The notes beneath the pieces are model-generated. The model ran no database searches and was not told the origin of the DNA. It saw only the letters and a program-made list of their open reading frames with translations. A stretch of 37,168 nucleotides of DNA from Deltaproteobacteria bacterium (GTDB lineage Bacteria; Desulfobacterota; Syntrophia; Syntrophales; UBA2210): the NCBI GenBank assembly GCA_016935935.1, contig JAFGPZ010000303.1, forward strand, positions 1-37,168. Direction: 5' to 3'. Made by a program: the position numbers and the translations under genes. Each line of letters opens with the position of its first letter. Within the stretch, counting starts at the first letter, position 1. Below, piece by piece: positions 8,910 through 17,219 of this stretch.

Positions 8910-10432
8910 TTTGCATCCTTTTGGAAGTAGTCTATCATGGCATGTACCACTCCTTCCGTGGTATAGGATTCCGCCACGATGTGGACTGTAAGCCCCGCCT
9001 CTTCCGCAGCAATTTTGGTCACCGGCCCTATGCAGGCGATTCTGGTGTCTGGGGGGATATTGTCTTTGCCCACTATATTAATAAAATTATTCACTGTAGA
9101 GGGACTTGTAAAGGTAATTACATCTATTGTATTCGTTTGAGCGATCTTGCTGAACTCTTCCTTCGTCAATCGGGATGATATCGTGCGATAGACAGTAAGC
9201 ACGTCACAGAGTGCACTCATTTCAGCCAAACTTTCGGGTATTAGGTCCCGGGCGATCTCTGCCCTGGGAATGAGAATACGTTTACCGGCTATTCCTACTT
9301 TTTCAAAGGCAGTCACCACCGATTCGGACACATAATTATCGGGTACGAGATCCACTCGGATTCCATAACGTTCCACCGCCCGGGATGTAGCTGGTCCAAT
9401 GGCACAAATACCAACCCCCGCAAGATTTCGTGCGTCCTTTCCCAGATAAAAGAGTCGGTCGAAGAAATAGCCCACGCCATTGACACTGGTAAATACGATC
9501 CAATTGTATTTACCGATATGTTCTATTGCCCCGTCGAGATCATCAAAACTCTCAGGCGGAACGATCTTTATGGTGGGAAATGGAATAACCCTGGCTCCCT
9601 CTTCATAGAGGAGATCGGCGAATTCAGCCGACTGCGCCTCCGGTCTTGTAATGACTATGCCCTTTCCGAAGAGTGGTTTTTTCTCGAACCAGCTCAGTTC
9701 ACCTCTCAATCCGGCCACATCGCCCACGACAAAGACGGCCGGCGGTTTAAAGTCCTGTTCTTCAACGAGTTTGACGATTGTGTCCAGGCTGCCTGTCAGG
9801 GTCTCCTGGCGGGGAGTGGTGCCCCATCTTATTAGGGCCACCTTTGTCCCAGGATCCCTCCCCTTCTCTACAAGTTTGGCAACGATTGTGGGAAGATTTT
9901 TTACCCCCATAAGGAAAACGATTGTTCCGATGGATGCAATTGCTTCCCAATCGATATCACTCTCCTTTTTGGTGGGATCTTCATGACCCGTCACGAAGAC
10001 GGCAGTGGATGTAATGTTTCGATGCGTCAGCGGTATTCCCGCATAGGACGGGACCGCTATCGCAGACGTTACTCCCGGTATTATTTCAAAGGGGATTCCA
10101 TTTAGGTGAAGGGCCTGCGCCTCTTCCCCCCCTCTTCCGAAAACAAAGGGATCTCCCCCTTTTATTCTGGCAACCCGATTCCCGGCCTTTGCCTCATCCA
10201 CAAGAATCTGATTGATCCGCTCCTGGCTCATGGTATGCTCTCCACCCTTTTTGCCCACATAAATCAGCCTTGCATCGGCACTGGCATAGCGCAGGATCTC
10301 CTGCCCCATAAGGTAGTCATATACGATGACGTCGGAACGCCGGATACACTGAACACCACGAACAGTGATAAGCCCGGGATCACCCGGACCCGACCCGACA
10401 ATATAGACTTTACCCCTATTTTTCATCTTCAT
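8906..10432 (-). CDS. cobA/hemD: Fused uroporphyrinogen-III C-methyltransferase / uroporphyrinogen-III synthase
   Basis: This is a two-domain fusion of 508 residues. Residues about 8-245 are a SUMT (CobA/SirA) methyltransferase with VYIVGSGPGDPGLITVRG, a GGDPFVFGRGGEE loop and an ITHR-like segment (PLTHRN). It makes precorrin-2 from uroporphyrinogen III using two SAM. Residues about 255-505 are uroporphyrinogen-III synthase (HemD), which closes and flips the D ring of hydroxymethylbilane (ITRPEAQSAEFADLL start; TFTSPSTVNNF near the end). The fusion is common in deltaproteobacteria and firmicutes, and joins cyclisation to siroheme commitment. Start and stop overlap its neighbours by 4 nt each. 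Confidence 0.94.
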   Translation of the reverse strand: MKMKNRGKVYIVGSGPGDPGLITVRGVQCIRRSDVIVYDYLMGQEILRYASADARLIYVGKKGGEHTMSQERINQILVDEAKAGNRVARIKGGDPFVFGRGGEEAQALHLNGIPFEIIPGVTSAIAVPSYAGIPLTHRNITSTAVFVTGHEDPTKKESDIDWEAIASIGTIVFLMGVKNLPTIVAKLVEKGRDPGTKVALIRWGTTPRQETLTGSLDTIVKLVEEQDFKPPAVFVVGDVAGLRGELSWFEKKPLFGKGIVITRPEAQSAEFADLLYEEGARVIPFPTIKIVPPESFDDLDGAIEHIGKYNWIVFTSVNGVGYFFDRLFYLGKDARNLAGVGICAIGPATSRAVERYGIRVDLVPDNYVSESVVTAFEKVGIAGKRILIPRAEIARDLIPESLAEMSALCDVLTVYRTISSRLTKEEFSKIAQTNTIDVITFTSPSTVNNFINIVGKDNIPPDTRIACIGPVTKIAAEEAGLTVHIVAESYTTEGVVHAMIDYFQKDAK

Positions 10433-11361
10433 ATATCCTTATATACTTCGGCAAGTATGGCGCGACCACCTTTGGAAAGGATATTTTCTGCCATGCTCTT
10501 TCCTAATTCCTTCCAGTCGTCACAAGACCCCTTCACCTCGTCGAAAATCATCCTCCTGCCGTCGATAGTCCCAACGACACCCTTCAATATCAGAAATTCT
10601 CCTGTCTTCCTGGCAAAAGCGGCAATGGGTACCTGACAACCGCCGCCCAGATGCTGCAAAAAGGCTCTTTCGCTCGAAACCTCTGTCATCGTATCTTCAT
10701 GATTTATAAAGGCCAGGAGCTCCCCGACATCGTTATCTTCCTCTCTTGTTTCTACACCGACTGCACCCTGCCCCGCCGCCGGTATCATCAATTCCACCGG
10801 TATGTATTGGCTTACTCGATCATGCCATCCCATTCTTTTTAACCCGGCAGCCGCCAAGATTACTCCATCCAATTCTTCGGTAGATATCTTTTTTATCCTC
10901 GTATCGAGATTTCCGCGAATTGCCACTATTTCGCAGTCGGGCAAGCAATTCAGAAGCTGCATACCCCTTCTCAGTGATCCGGTCCCTATCCTCGCCCCTC
11001 TGGGAAGGGATTCCAGTTTTTTATTATCCCTGGAAATGAGGACATCTCTGGGATCTTCACGCTGCGCGATGATTTGTATATTGAGGCCGTCAGGGATTTC
11101 CGTAGGAACATCCTTCATGCTGTGCACCGCGCAGTGAATATCACCGCTTAGCAGTGCCTCTTCTATCTCCTTTACAAAGACGCCCTTGCCACCTATCTTT
11201 ACCAGGGATATATTCTGCATTCTGTCTCCCTGTGTCTTGATCGGTACTATCTCTATGGAGAGTTTGGGATATCTGTCTTTTATCCTGTTGGCGATCATTT
11301 CTGTCTGTCTCAGAGCGAGACGGCTTCCTCTGGTTCCAATTCTCAGTACGTCTACTCTCAA
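10429..11361 (-). CDS. hemC: Hydroxymethylbilane synthase (porphobilinogen deaminase)
   Basis: HemC polymerises four porphobilinogens into hydroxymethylbilane. The start shows LRIGTRGSRLALRQTE, catalytic Asp84 lies in HSMKDVP, and the cysteine that carries the dipyrromethane cofactor is Cys242 in GGGCQVPIAA. All expected motifs are intact, and the length (310) is normal. The start codon is TTG, 2 nt after the hemA stop, with a GAGGA Shine-Dalgarno inside the end of hemA; no better ATG precedes the conserved N-terminus. The stop overlaps the cobA/hemD start (ATGA). Confidence 0.96.
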   Translation of the reverse strand: MRVDVLRIGTRGSRLALRQTEMIANRIKDRYPKLSIEIVPIKTQGDRMQNISLVKIGGKGVFVKEIEEALLSGDIHCAVHSMKDVPTEIPDGLNIQIIAQREDPRDVLISRDNKKLESLPRGARIGTGSLRRGMQLLNCLPDCEIVAIRGNLDTRIKKISTEELDGVILAAAGLKRMGWHDRVSQYIPVELMIPAAGQGAVGVETREEDNDVGELLAFINHEDTMTEVSSERAFLQHLGGGCQVPIAAFARKTGEFLILKGVVGTIDGRRMIFDEVKGSCDDWKELGKSMAENILSKGGRAILAEVYKDI

Positions 11362-11363
11362 GG

Positions 11364-12635
11364 TTAATCCTCTTCCTTTAGTTTGAACAACTTTCCAACG
11401 GCGGCAACATAGGGATCTGCCCCCCCATTTTCACCCTCTTCTTTCAAGCCGACAATCGGGTCGTGGAGTATCTTATTTACAATGGAAGAGACTAGGACAC
11501 CTACATTCTCTCTCTTTTCCTTCTCGAGACCCTTCATCCACGAGTTAGCCTTTGTCATCTCTCCCTCTATTATCGTATCGATCTTACTCCTCAAGGCTAC
11601 AATAGTCGGCACCACTTCAAGGCTGTTAAGCCACCTAAAAAAATTTGTTACCTCTTCCCTGATGATAAGTTCCGCCTTTTCAGCATGTTTAATTCGTTCA
11701 TTGACATTTTCATCTACTATATCCTGAAGATTGTCTATATTATATAGATAGGCATTATCAATTTTTCCCGCATCAGGATCGATATCCCTGGGAACTGCAA
11801 TATCGATGAGGAACATCAACCTGTTCTTTCGTCTCCTCAATGCCGTAGCAATCATATCGGAGCTGATCATATAGCCGGGAGAACCGGTGGAACTTATAAC
11901 TATATCAACTTCCTGCAATTTTTCGCCAAGGAGATCAATATCATAGGCCGTACCATGAAACTCCTGAGCCAGTTTTACGGCGCGTTCATGGGTTCTATTC
12001 AAAAATATAATCTTACCAACCCCATTGTTGATGAGATGCCGTGCCGCAAGCTCCGCCATCTCTCCAGCGCCGATAAGGAGAATGGACTTGCCCTTAAGAT
12101 CACCGAATATCTTCTTGGCAAGCTGAACTGCCGTAAAGCTTATTGATACGGCATTACTTGCGATTCCCGTCTCCGTTCTCACCCTTTTGGCAACTCTGAA
12201 GGCATGGTGAAGCAACCTGTTAAAGATGATCCCTGATGCCTTATTTTCCACGCACCGTCGATAGGCATCCTTAACCTGACCGAGTATCTGTGGCTCTCCC
12301 ATGACCATTGAATCTATGCTTGAGGCAACCCTGAAAAGGTGCCTCACCGCATCGTCTCCGTGATAGGTATAAAGGCATTTTTCCATTTCCTCTCTGTTAA
12401 GATTGACATGGGAAAAGATAAAATCTTTCAATGTTTCAAGGGCGACTTTACCATCTTCTACATTTGCCATCACCTCTACGCGGTTGCATGTGACAAGGTA
12501 CAATGCCTCCTTTAACGTTGGAGTATCCTTAAGCCTTCTGAAGGTCTCCTTTTCATCGCTGCAGACAATGTAAAGTCTCTCCCTTATCTCTACGGGAGCC
12601 GTTCTATGATTCATTCCTATAAGGATTATATTCAT
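11364..12635 (-). CDS. hemA: Glutamyl-tRNA reductase
   Basis: HemA reduces glutamyl-tRNA(Glu) to glutamate-1-semialdehyde with NADPH, the committed step of C5-pathway tetrapyrrole synthesis. The catalytic Cys50 sits in LVTCNRVE, the GMNHRTAPVE motif is near the N-terminus, and the NADPH-binding glycine motif is LLIGAGEMAE. Length (423) is typical. The partner aminomutase HemL is not in the window. The gene is 4 nt downstream of the ccsA/hemX-like gene, the arrangement seen in hemAX operons, where HemX can influence HemA level. Confidence 0.96.
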   Translation of the reverse strand: MNIILIGMNHRTAPVEIRERLYIVCSDEKETFRRLKDTPTLKEALYLVTCNRVEVMANVEDGKVALETLKDFIFSHVNLNREEMEKCLYTYHGDDAVRHLFRVASSIDSMVMGEPQILGQVKDAYRRCVENKASGIIFNRLLHHAFRVAKRVRTETGIASNAVSISFTAVQLAKKIFGDLKGKSILLIGAGEMAELAARHLINNGVGKIIFLNRTHERAVKLAQEFHGTAYDIDLLGEKLQEVDIVISSTGSPGYMISSDMIATALRRRKNRLMFLIDIAVPRDIDPDAGKIDNAYLYNIDNLQDIVDENVNERIKHAEKAELIIREEVTNFFRWLNSLEVVPTIVALRSKIDTIIEGEMTKANSWMKGLEKEKRENVGVLVSSIVNKILHDPIVGLKEEGENGGADPYVAAVGKLFKLKEED

Positions 12636-12639
12636 TTTC

Positions 12640-13455
12640 CTACATAAAACTGTGCAATGTTACAAAAAAGACATTAACACCTACGAAGGTGAAAAGTAGA
12701 ATAACAAAGGCGATAATCGACAGGACGGCAGCCTTTCTGCCCTTCCATCCTATAGCAATTCGCTGATGCACCAGGAGGGCATAAATAAGCCATGCCGCCA
12801 ATGTTGATATCTGCTTGGGGTCCCACTGCCAGTGGCTTCCCCAAACCACCCTGGCCCATGTGGATCCCGCAATGATACCAAAAGTGAGAAGGAAAAAGCC
12901 CCAGAGAATAGAGATATGATTTATTCTATCAAGGTCCCTGAGAGATGGGAGTATCCTGCTGAAACTGTGAACATTCTTTTTGCGTATCAGACTGTCCTGG
13001 AGAAGATACATAAGGCCTGCAAGAAAGGCCAGGGCAAAAAGCGCCTCCCCTGTCAGAGACAACATAATGTGAACCACTGCCCAGGAACCCTTCAATATCT
13101 CGGGCATCGAAACATTTCCCATGAGTTTTCCTGATGCCCCGATTGCAAGAATAAAGACCAGCGGAGACACGAAGGCACCGAGCACCCTCGTCTTTGTACT
13201 CAACTGAAAGGCCAGATAGACACCAGAAATCGACCAGGCCACGAAGGAAAGCGATTCATAGGTATTGGCAACAGGGCCATATCCCGTCTCTGCCCATCTA
13301 AAAACAATATAAGTCGAATGGATGAAAAAGGCCAAAAAGAGTATCCAGGTGGATACCTTGGCTAATAAAACTTTTCTTATCAGGAGTGAGACGATATACC
13401 CAACCGTGCTCAAGAAATACAAAAAGAGCGCAATTCCAAATAGGAGTATATTCAT
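12640..13455 (-). CDS. CcsA/HemX-type cytochrome c assembly membrane protein
   Basis: An integral membrane protein of 271 residues with about eight hydrophobic helices. It carries the tryptophan-rich WWD-type heme-handling motif (WGSHWQWDPKQISTLAAW, about 200-217) of the CcmC/CcsA/HemX superfamily. CcsA proteins move or present heme for cytochrome c maturation (System II); HemX in gram-positive hem operons affects HemA levels. Its place between sirC and hemA suggests the HemX-like position, but its motif fits a heme-transport role too. It overlaps the sirC stop by 4 nt. Confidence 0.82.
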   Translation of the reverse strand: MNILLFGIALFLYFLSTVGYIVSLLIRKVLLAKVSTWILFLAFFIHSTYIVFRWAETGYGPVANTYESLSFVAWSISGVYLAFQLSTKTRVLGAFVSPLVFILAIGASGKLMGNVSMPEILKGSWAVVHIMLSLTGEALFALAFLAGLMYLLQDSLIRKKNVHSFSRILPSLRDLDRINHISILWGFFLLTFGIIAGSTWARVVWGSHWQWDPKQISTLAAWLIYALLVHQRIAIGWKGRKAAVLSIIAFVILLFTFVGVNVFFVTLHSFM

Positions 13456-14099
13456 TTAATGCTACCTATATCCTCACCTGTAAGATCCCTTACAGTCTCT
13501 CTTACACGATTCCAGTCGCCTTCCCTGATATACCGCAGTATATCGGTATCCAGTATAGATTCAAAGATATTCTTGTTAACCTTTGACGATGCTCCCCTTG
13601 CTATAATTTTACCCCTAAGCCCGCCCATTATATCGAGAAGTATTTGATATTCGCTGCCGTACTCAACTTCCAGATTTTCCCTCAATCTCCTCGCCAGGGC
13701 CGGGCTTTTCCCCCCTGTAGATATCGATATCAAAAGATCCCCTCTACGAAGCTGAGAAGGTACTATAAATTGACATCTTTCAGGATCATCTACTATATTT
13801 ACCAGTATGTTTCGCTCTTTAGAATCCAAATAGATCTTTTCATTTATTTCATCCCGGTCGGTGGCCCCAATGACGAGAAAGGCATCTTCTATGTAATCAC
13901 TTCGATAATCGTCGGGAATGTGAGCTATCCTGCCCTCTCTTTTTATAGCTTCCAGATTTCGAGTAATGGTCTTTCCCACAAGGACAACATCAGCATCACA
14001 CTCGAGAAGCCTCACTACCTTTCTCTCGGCGACCTCTCCTCCACCTACAACAACGCACCTCATTCCAGAAACATTAAGGTGCACAGGATAAAATTTCAT
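13452..14099 (-). CDS. sirC: Precorrin-2 dehydrogenase (SirC/Met8 N-terminal type)
   Basis: This enzyme oxidises precorrin-2 to sirohydrochlorin with NAD. The N-terminus shows YPVHLNVSGMRCVVVGGGEVAERKV, the Rossmann motif of the CysG-B/Met8/SirC family, and SISTGGKSPALARRLRE is the conserved C-terminal segment. At 215 residues it lacks the methyltransferase domain of CysG, consistent with a separate cobA/hemD fusion in the operon. Whether it also chelates iron, as Met8 and CysG do, cannot be decided; no CbiK/SirB ferrochelatase gene is in the window. It is the first gene of the heme operon, with a GGTGGAG Shine-Dalgarno. Confidence 0.9.
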   Translation of the reverse strand: MKFYPVHLNVSGMRCVVVGGGEVAERKVVRLLECDADVVLVGKTITRNLEAIKREGRIAHIPDDYRSDYIEDAFLVIGATDRDEINEKIYLDSKERNILVNIVDDPERCQFIVPSQLRRGDLLISISTGGKSPALARRLRENLEVEYGSEYQILLDIMGGLRGKIIARGASSKVNKNIFESILDTDILRYIREGDWNRVRETVRDLTGEDIGSIK

Positions 14100-14156
14100 C
14101 TACTCCACCATTCAATAAGATTGAGGTAATAATAAGTATCATGAAGTCCTCAAAAG

Positions 14157-14171
14157 TTCAAGTTACTTGAA
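14157..14171. promoter_or_regulatory. 15-bp perfect palindrome between heme operon and prmA
   Basis: TTCAAGTTACTTGAA has two 7-nt arms around one central base. It overlaps the -35 element of the prmA promoter (14167-14172) and lies 58 bp upstream of the sirC start, so it is well placed to be an operator controlling one or both divergent units. The regulator is not identified. Confidence 0.45.
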
Positions 14172-14195
14172 ATCTCAACTAAAAGAGGTTATACA
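14167..14195 (+). promoter_or_regulatory. Predicted sigma-70 promoter of prmA
   Basis: A TTGAAA -35 (14167-14172), a 17-nt spacer and a TATACA -10 (14190-14195) lie about 75 nt before the prmA start, on the strand leading into it. Confidence 0.55.
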
Positions 14196-14269
14196 ATCTT
14201 TTATATATTTGATGTTTCTTTCCATGGTAATTAACTGTACAACAAACCTTCCCAAATAGGAGGCAAACC

Positions 14270-15208
14270 ATGCTCGAAACAAAAGAAAAGTGGGTAGAGA
14301 TTACCCTTTCTGCACCCGTTGAACTATGTGACGCGCTATCCAATTTCATGGAAGAACTGGGCACACAGGGAGTATCTCAGGAAGAACCAGAAGAAAGCGG
14401 ATTCAATGACACCTTAGCAGCCGACGTCGCAGAGGAAATAAAGGCCTATCTTCCATTGAACAGAGAAACGAAAAATAAAATAGCTTCACTCAATACCTAT
14501 ATAAAAAATCTTTCCGATCTCTTCCCGGATCTGAAAACCCCATCTTTTACGCAGAAGAAAATTGTCGACCCTGACTGGGGCGAGCAATGGAAAAAATACT
14601 TCAAGCCTCTCAAGATAGGAAGGAATATCATCATAAAGCCTACATGGGAAAGATACTCCCCGACGAGCAGAGACATTGTTATAGATATAGACCCCGGAAT
14701 GGCCTTCGGAACGGGGCAACACCCGTCCACGAGATTATGCATCATAGCGATTGAAGATATTGCCCTGAAGAACCGGAATTTTGACCAGTGGAATGTCCTC
14801 GATATTGGAACAGGCACAGGAATCCTCGCAATATGCGCAGCAAAAATGGGAGCCAAAAGTGTGGCTGCCGTGGATCTCGATCCCAAGGCCGTTGAGATTG
14901 CCGGTACAAACGCCTTGATCAACGGTGTTGAAAACAGTATAGACATCATTAATCGCGATGCATCCATGTGCGAAGGCATATTTGAGTTGATCATTGCCAA
15001 CCTGACCGCCTCTACGCTTATAAATCTCCAGTCCACCATCATAACCCTCATGAAACCGGGCGGATATCTGGTAGCTTCAGGTATCATAGATCGAGATGCA
15101 AAAAACGTAGAGAAGCTTTTCCAGTCTGAAGGCGTAATACTCAACGATATCAAGAGCGAGGAAGAATGGGTCTCTTACGTGTTTAAGAAGGGAAAAGCAG
15201 AACATTGA
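14270..15208 (+). CDS. prmA: Ribosomal protein L11 methyltransferase
   Basis: PrmA trimethylates ribosomal protein L11 with SAM. The 312-residue protein has the short N-terminal L11-binding domain (WVEITLSAPVELCDALSNFM), a linker with WGEQWKKYFKP, the GMAFGTGQHPSTRL motif, the SAM-binding strand VLDIGTGTGILAICAAKMGA and the catalytic NLTAS-type motif. The ATG is preceded by AGGAGG. It is divergent from the heme operon. Confidence 0.94.
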   Translation: MLETKEKWVEITLSAPVELCDALSNFMEELGTQGVSQEEPEESGFNDTLAADVAEEIKAYLPLNRETKNKIASLNTYIKNLSDLFPDLKTPSFTQKKIVDPDWGEQWKKYFKPLKIGRNIIIKPTWERYSPTSRDIVIDIDPGMAFGTGQHPSTRLCIIAIEDIALKNRNFDQWNVLDIGTGTGILAICAAKMGAKSVAAVDLDPKAVEIAGTNALINGVENSIDIINRDASMCEGIFELIIANLTASTLINLQSTIITLMKPGGYLVASGIIDRDAKNVEKLFQSEGVILNDIKSEEEWVSYVFKKGKAEH

Positions 15209-15329
15209 TACTATCAAGGAATTATTGCGTCTATAATCCGGAGAATTGTAATCTAATGTAACTAGAAATTGAAGGATCGGCAAGAAGAGCTTTTTTAGCA
15301 GGTGGTATGGTAAAGGGGGCATTTGAAAA

Positions 15330-15953
15330 ATGACTTACAGTTATTACGGCGGTTTCTGGCGAAGGGGTATAGCCTTTTCAATTGACAAAGTCATCCTCCA
15401 ACTCATTTCAATCACCATCTGCTATATTGGAGCAAAAGTAGTGGTACCGGATTATGACCTGACCGATCTATCGTCTATACTCCCTAACAGTTTGTTGTGG
15501 TCCTTTTATGGCATTACGATCATTCTCGACATGGTTTATTTCACCTATTTCCACGGCACGACGGGACAGACTCCGGGGAAGAAAATACTCGGACTTAAGG
15601 TCATTCAAAAAAGAGGGGAACCCATGACGCTGGGAATAGCATTTCTTAGATGGGTGGGATATCTGATCTCCAAAATATTTCTGTATCTCGGATTTATATG
15701 GATAGCCTTTAACAGGGAAAAAATGGGATGGCACGATATGATTGCCGGAACATGTGTGGTAAAAACAGAGGAATCACGTCAGGCAGCAAAGCCATGGCGG
15801 GAAGGAGGAATATCTTTGGGCCCCACCCTTGACAGTTCATCAACCCTTGCATCGTCTCATAAAAACCGATCGCAATGGTGCGTGGAAGAAGAAAGAAAAG
15901 CTAATATGGAACATATATCAAAAATACTTGACAAACGAAAAGAGATTGGATAA
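15330..15953 (+). CDS. RDD-family membrane protein
   Basis: The first ~145 residues match the RDD domain. The N-terminal RRGIAFSIDKVI holds the conserved Arg/Asp pair, hydrophobic helices lie at about 20-40, 52-72 and 108-128, the GTTGQTPGKKILGLKV loop is typical, and GWHDMIAGT closes the domain. Residues about 150-207 form a polar tail with no recognisable homology; its sequence next to the tRNA may vary between strains. RDD proteins are inner-membrane proteins, in some cases linked to ion exchange; this one has no assigned role. The stop is 26 nt before tRNA-Phe. Confidence 0.82.
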   Translation: MTYSYYGGFWRRGIAFSIDKVILQLISITICYIGAKVVVPDYDLTDLSSILPNSLLWSFYGITIILDMVYFTYFHGTTGQTPGKKILGLKVIQKRGEPMTLGIAFLRWVGYLISKIFLYLGFIWIAFNREKMGWHDMIAGTCVVKTEESRQAAKPWREGGISLGPTLDSSSTLASSHKNRSQWCVEEERKANMEHISKILDKRKEIG

Positions 15954-15979
15954 AGATTCCCTCGACACAAACAAAGAGT

Positions 15980-16055
15980 GGGTCGGTAGCTCAGTCGGTA
16001 GAGCACGGGACTGAAAATCCCGGTGTCGACAGTTCGATTCTGTCCTGACCCACCA
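15980..16055 (+). tRNA. tRNA-Phe (anticodon GAA)
   Basis: A 76-nt cloverleaf with CCA encoded. The acceptor stem GGGTCGG pairs with CTGACCC, the anticodon stem is CGGGA/TCCCG with loop CTGAAAA and anticodon GAA at 16013-16015, and the T loop is TTCGATTC. The 3' end is the apparent attachment site of the integrative element that follows. Confidence 0.96.
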
Positions 16056-16158
16056 GTAATATCAAGGGGTTAGCCCTTCACTAAACGTAGTGCGGGGCGC
16101 CCCTTTCTACACTTATTTCTACACTTTTTGTTTTTCTCCGTTTCGATTCTGTTCATTA
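16052..16158 (-). pseudogene. Relic of an integrase 3' end beside tRNA-Phe, att-like direct repeat copy 1
   Basis: From 16074 the sequence matches the 3' end of the intact integrase gene at 17720-17804. The first ~41 nt are identical and the match continues with few mismatches to about 16158. Read on the minus strand it encodes the same C-terminus, ending CRKGRPALRLVKG and a stop. Upstream of this (16052-16073, starting in the tRNA CCA) there is weaker similarity to 17697-17719. Nothing of the integrase catalytic domain remains. It is best read as the stump of an older integrase left at tRNA-Phe, duplicated by tandem integration or trimmed by a later insertion. Confidence 0.75.
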
Positions 16159-16166
16159 AATAACTA

Positions 16167-16195
16167 TTTACATTCCTGTAATTATTTTGTATGAT
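16167..16195 (+). promoter_or_regulatory. Predicted sigma-70 promoter of the toxin-antitoxin-chaperone operon
   Basis: TTTACA (16167-16172), a 17-nt spacer and TATGAT (16190-16195) form a near-consensus promoter directly after the integrase relic. It predicts a leader of about 50 nt before the ATG at 16252. Confidence 0.6.
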
Positions 16196-16251
16196 GAGCG
16201 TCAAAGTTAGTTTTATCAAAGACCGATATATTTGGGCGTAGCTTAATTTCC

Positions 16252-16782
16252 ATGATAAACTTAAAAGGTTCACATGGCACGACGAAGGAGATCGCAGCAA
16301 AAATTATGTCGGGTAGGTTTCGATTAACTGGCGGGCGATTTTTGAAAGGAGCATATTTCTGGCGAGAAAGTTATTATTGGTATGACCTAGCTGTTGGTTG
16401 GTATAAATATTGCGCTGATAATAATCGCTACGATGAAGATTCTCCAGAATGCGCTATAATAATTGCCAAATTATGCTGCAATGATGATGAATTGATTGAT
16501 CTAGATAGGGATGACATTAAGGATAGGCTTGCAAGGCTATCTGAAGCAAAGAATACCGATCAATATAGTAACAAACAAATATATGCTCTGTATACATATT
16601 TTATAAGGGAAATTGAGAAAAGACGCGGGTTTAAATTCAAATTGTTTTTAATGAAAGTGCCTCCTCCTAGAGAAGAATATTGTCCCAGATATAAAACTAG
16701 GATATTGGGGTATCCGACTGCCATAATCGCTGTGTCTAATAGTTGTATAATTAAAAAGGAATGCGTCGAGGGTAAGACATGA
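16252..16782 (+). CDS. Putative ADP-ribosyltransferase-like toxin (CmdT-like)
   Basis: The 176-residue protein begins LKGSHGTTKEIAAKIMSGRF and continues to LKGAYFW. The H-G-T near residue 8 and G-x-Y-F around Tyr35 are the strand-1 and strand-2 signatures of PARP/ART-fold ADP-ribosyltransferases of the H-Y-E class; a third catalytic acid is not obvious. It is followed, with overlapping stops and starts, by an unknown acidic protein and a SecB-like chaperone. This is the gene order of CmdTAC, in which CmdT is an mRNA ADP-ribosyltransferase released from its antitoxin during phage infection. Base composition is much more AT-rich than the chromosome around it. Start: ATG with only a weak Shine-Dalgarno. 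The ART fold is a motif-level call. Confidence 0.6.
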   Translation: MINLKGSHGTTKEIAAKIMSGRFRLTGGRFLKGAYFWRESYYWYDLAVGWYKYCADNNRYDEDSPECAIIIAKLCCNDDELIDLDRDDIKDRLARLSEAKNTDQYSNKQIYALYTYFIREIEKRRGFKFKLFLMKVPPPREEYCPRYKTRILGYPTAIIAVSNSCIIKKECVEGKT

Positions 16783-17219
16783 GCAACAATTTGAGAGAAC
16801 TCATTCAGACCGTATTCGATAATTTAGAGTCACTGGATGAAAAAGAATTTAGGGATAATCTTGCTAGCTATTACGATGATCCCTTAACAGAAATATTGTC
16901 AAACACTAAGGGATTGATTGATACCGAGAATGGAGTTCGCTATATCCCACCCTTCGCTGAGCACTATTACGAAGGAGATGGGATTTTTATGCAAAGAGAA
17001 GTGGTTGAGTATTATCAAACAATATTTGGAACCTACATTCAGCCATCAGGTGAATCTCTAGCTTATTCCAATATTTCAACGGAACTAATGAATCAACACA
17101 TTGTAGATGGCTATCAGGCAGTTACATGTGATTGGATTTTAAACGGTGTAGCACAAATTACTGAAGCTGGCGAATGGGATATTGAGGATCAAGATTATCT
17201 ATGGGCGGAAGCGGCATAA
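16779..17219 (+). CDS. Small acidic protein, predicted antitoxin (CmdA position)
   Basis: I do not recognise this 146-residue acidic protein from sequence. It starts within the ATGA overlap with the toxin-like gene and ends 19 nt inside the chaperone gene, so the three are translationally coupled. Its N-terminus (NNLRELIQTVFDNLESLDEKEF) looks helical, and the C-terminus is acidic and tryptophan-containing (EWDIEDQDYLWAEAA). In TAC modules the middle gene is an unstable antitoxin whose C-terminal part is bound by the SecB-like chaperone. That role is inferred from position only. Confidence 0.5.
   Translation: MSNNLRELIQTVFDNLESLDEKEFRDNLASYYDDPLTEILSNTKGLIDTENGVRYIPPFAEHYYEGDGIFMQREVVEYYQTIFGTYIQPSGESLAYSNISTELMNQHIVDGYQAVTCDWILNGVAQITEAGEWDIEDQDYLWAEAA

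Noticed and set aside
16070..16300. A 76-residue minus-strand ORF next to tRNA-Phe
   Set aside because: Only its last ~28 codons resemble the integrase; the rest crosses the promoter of the toxin-like operon. Treated as an integrase relic, not a gene.
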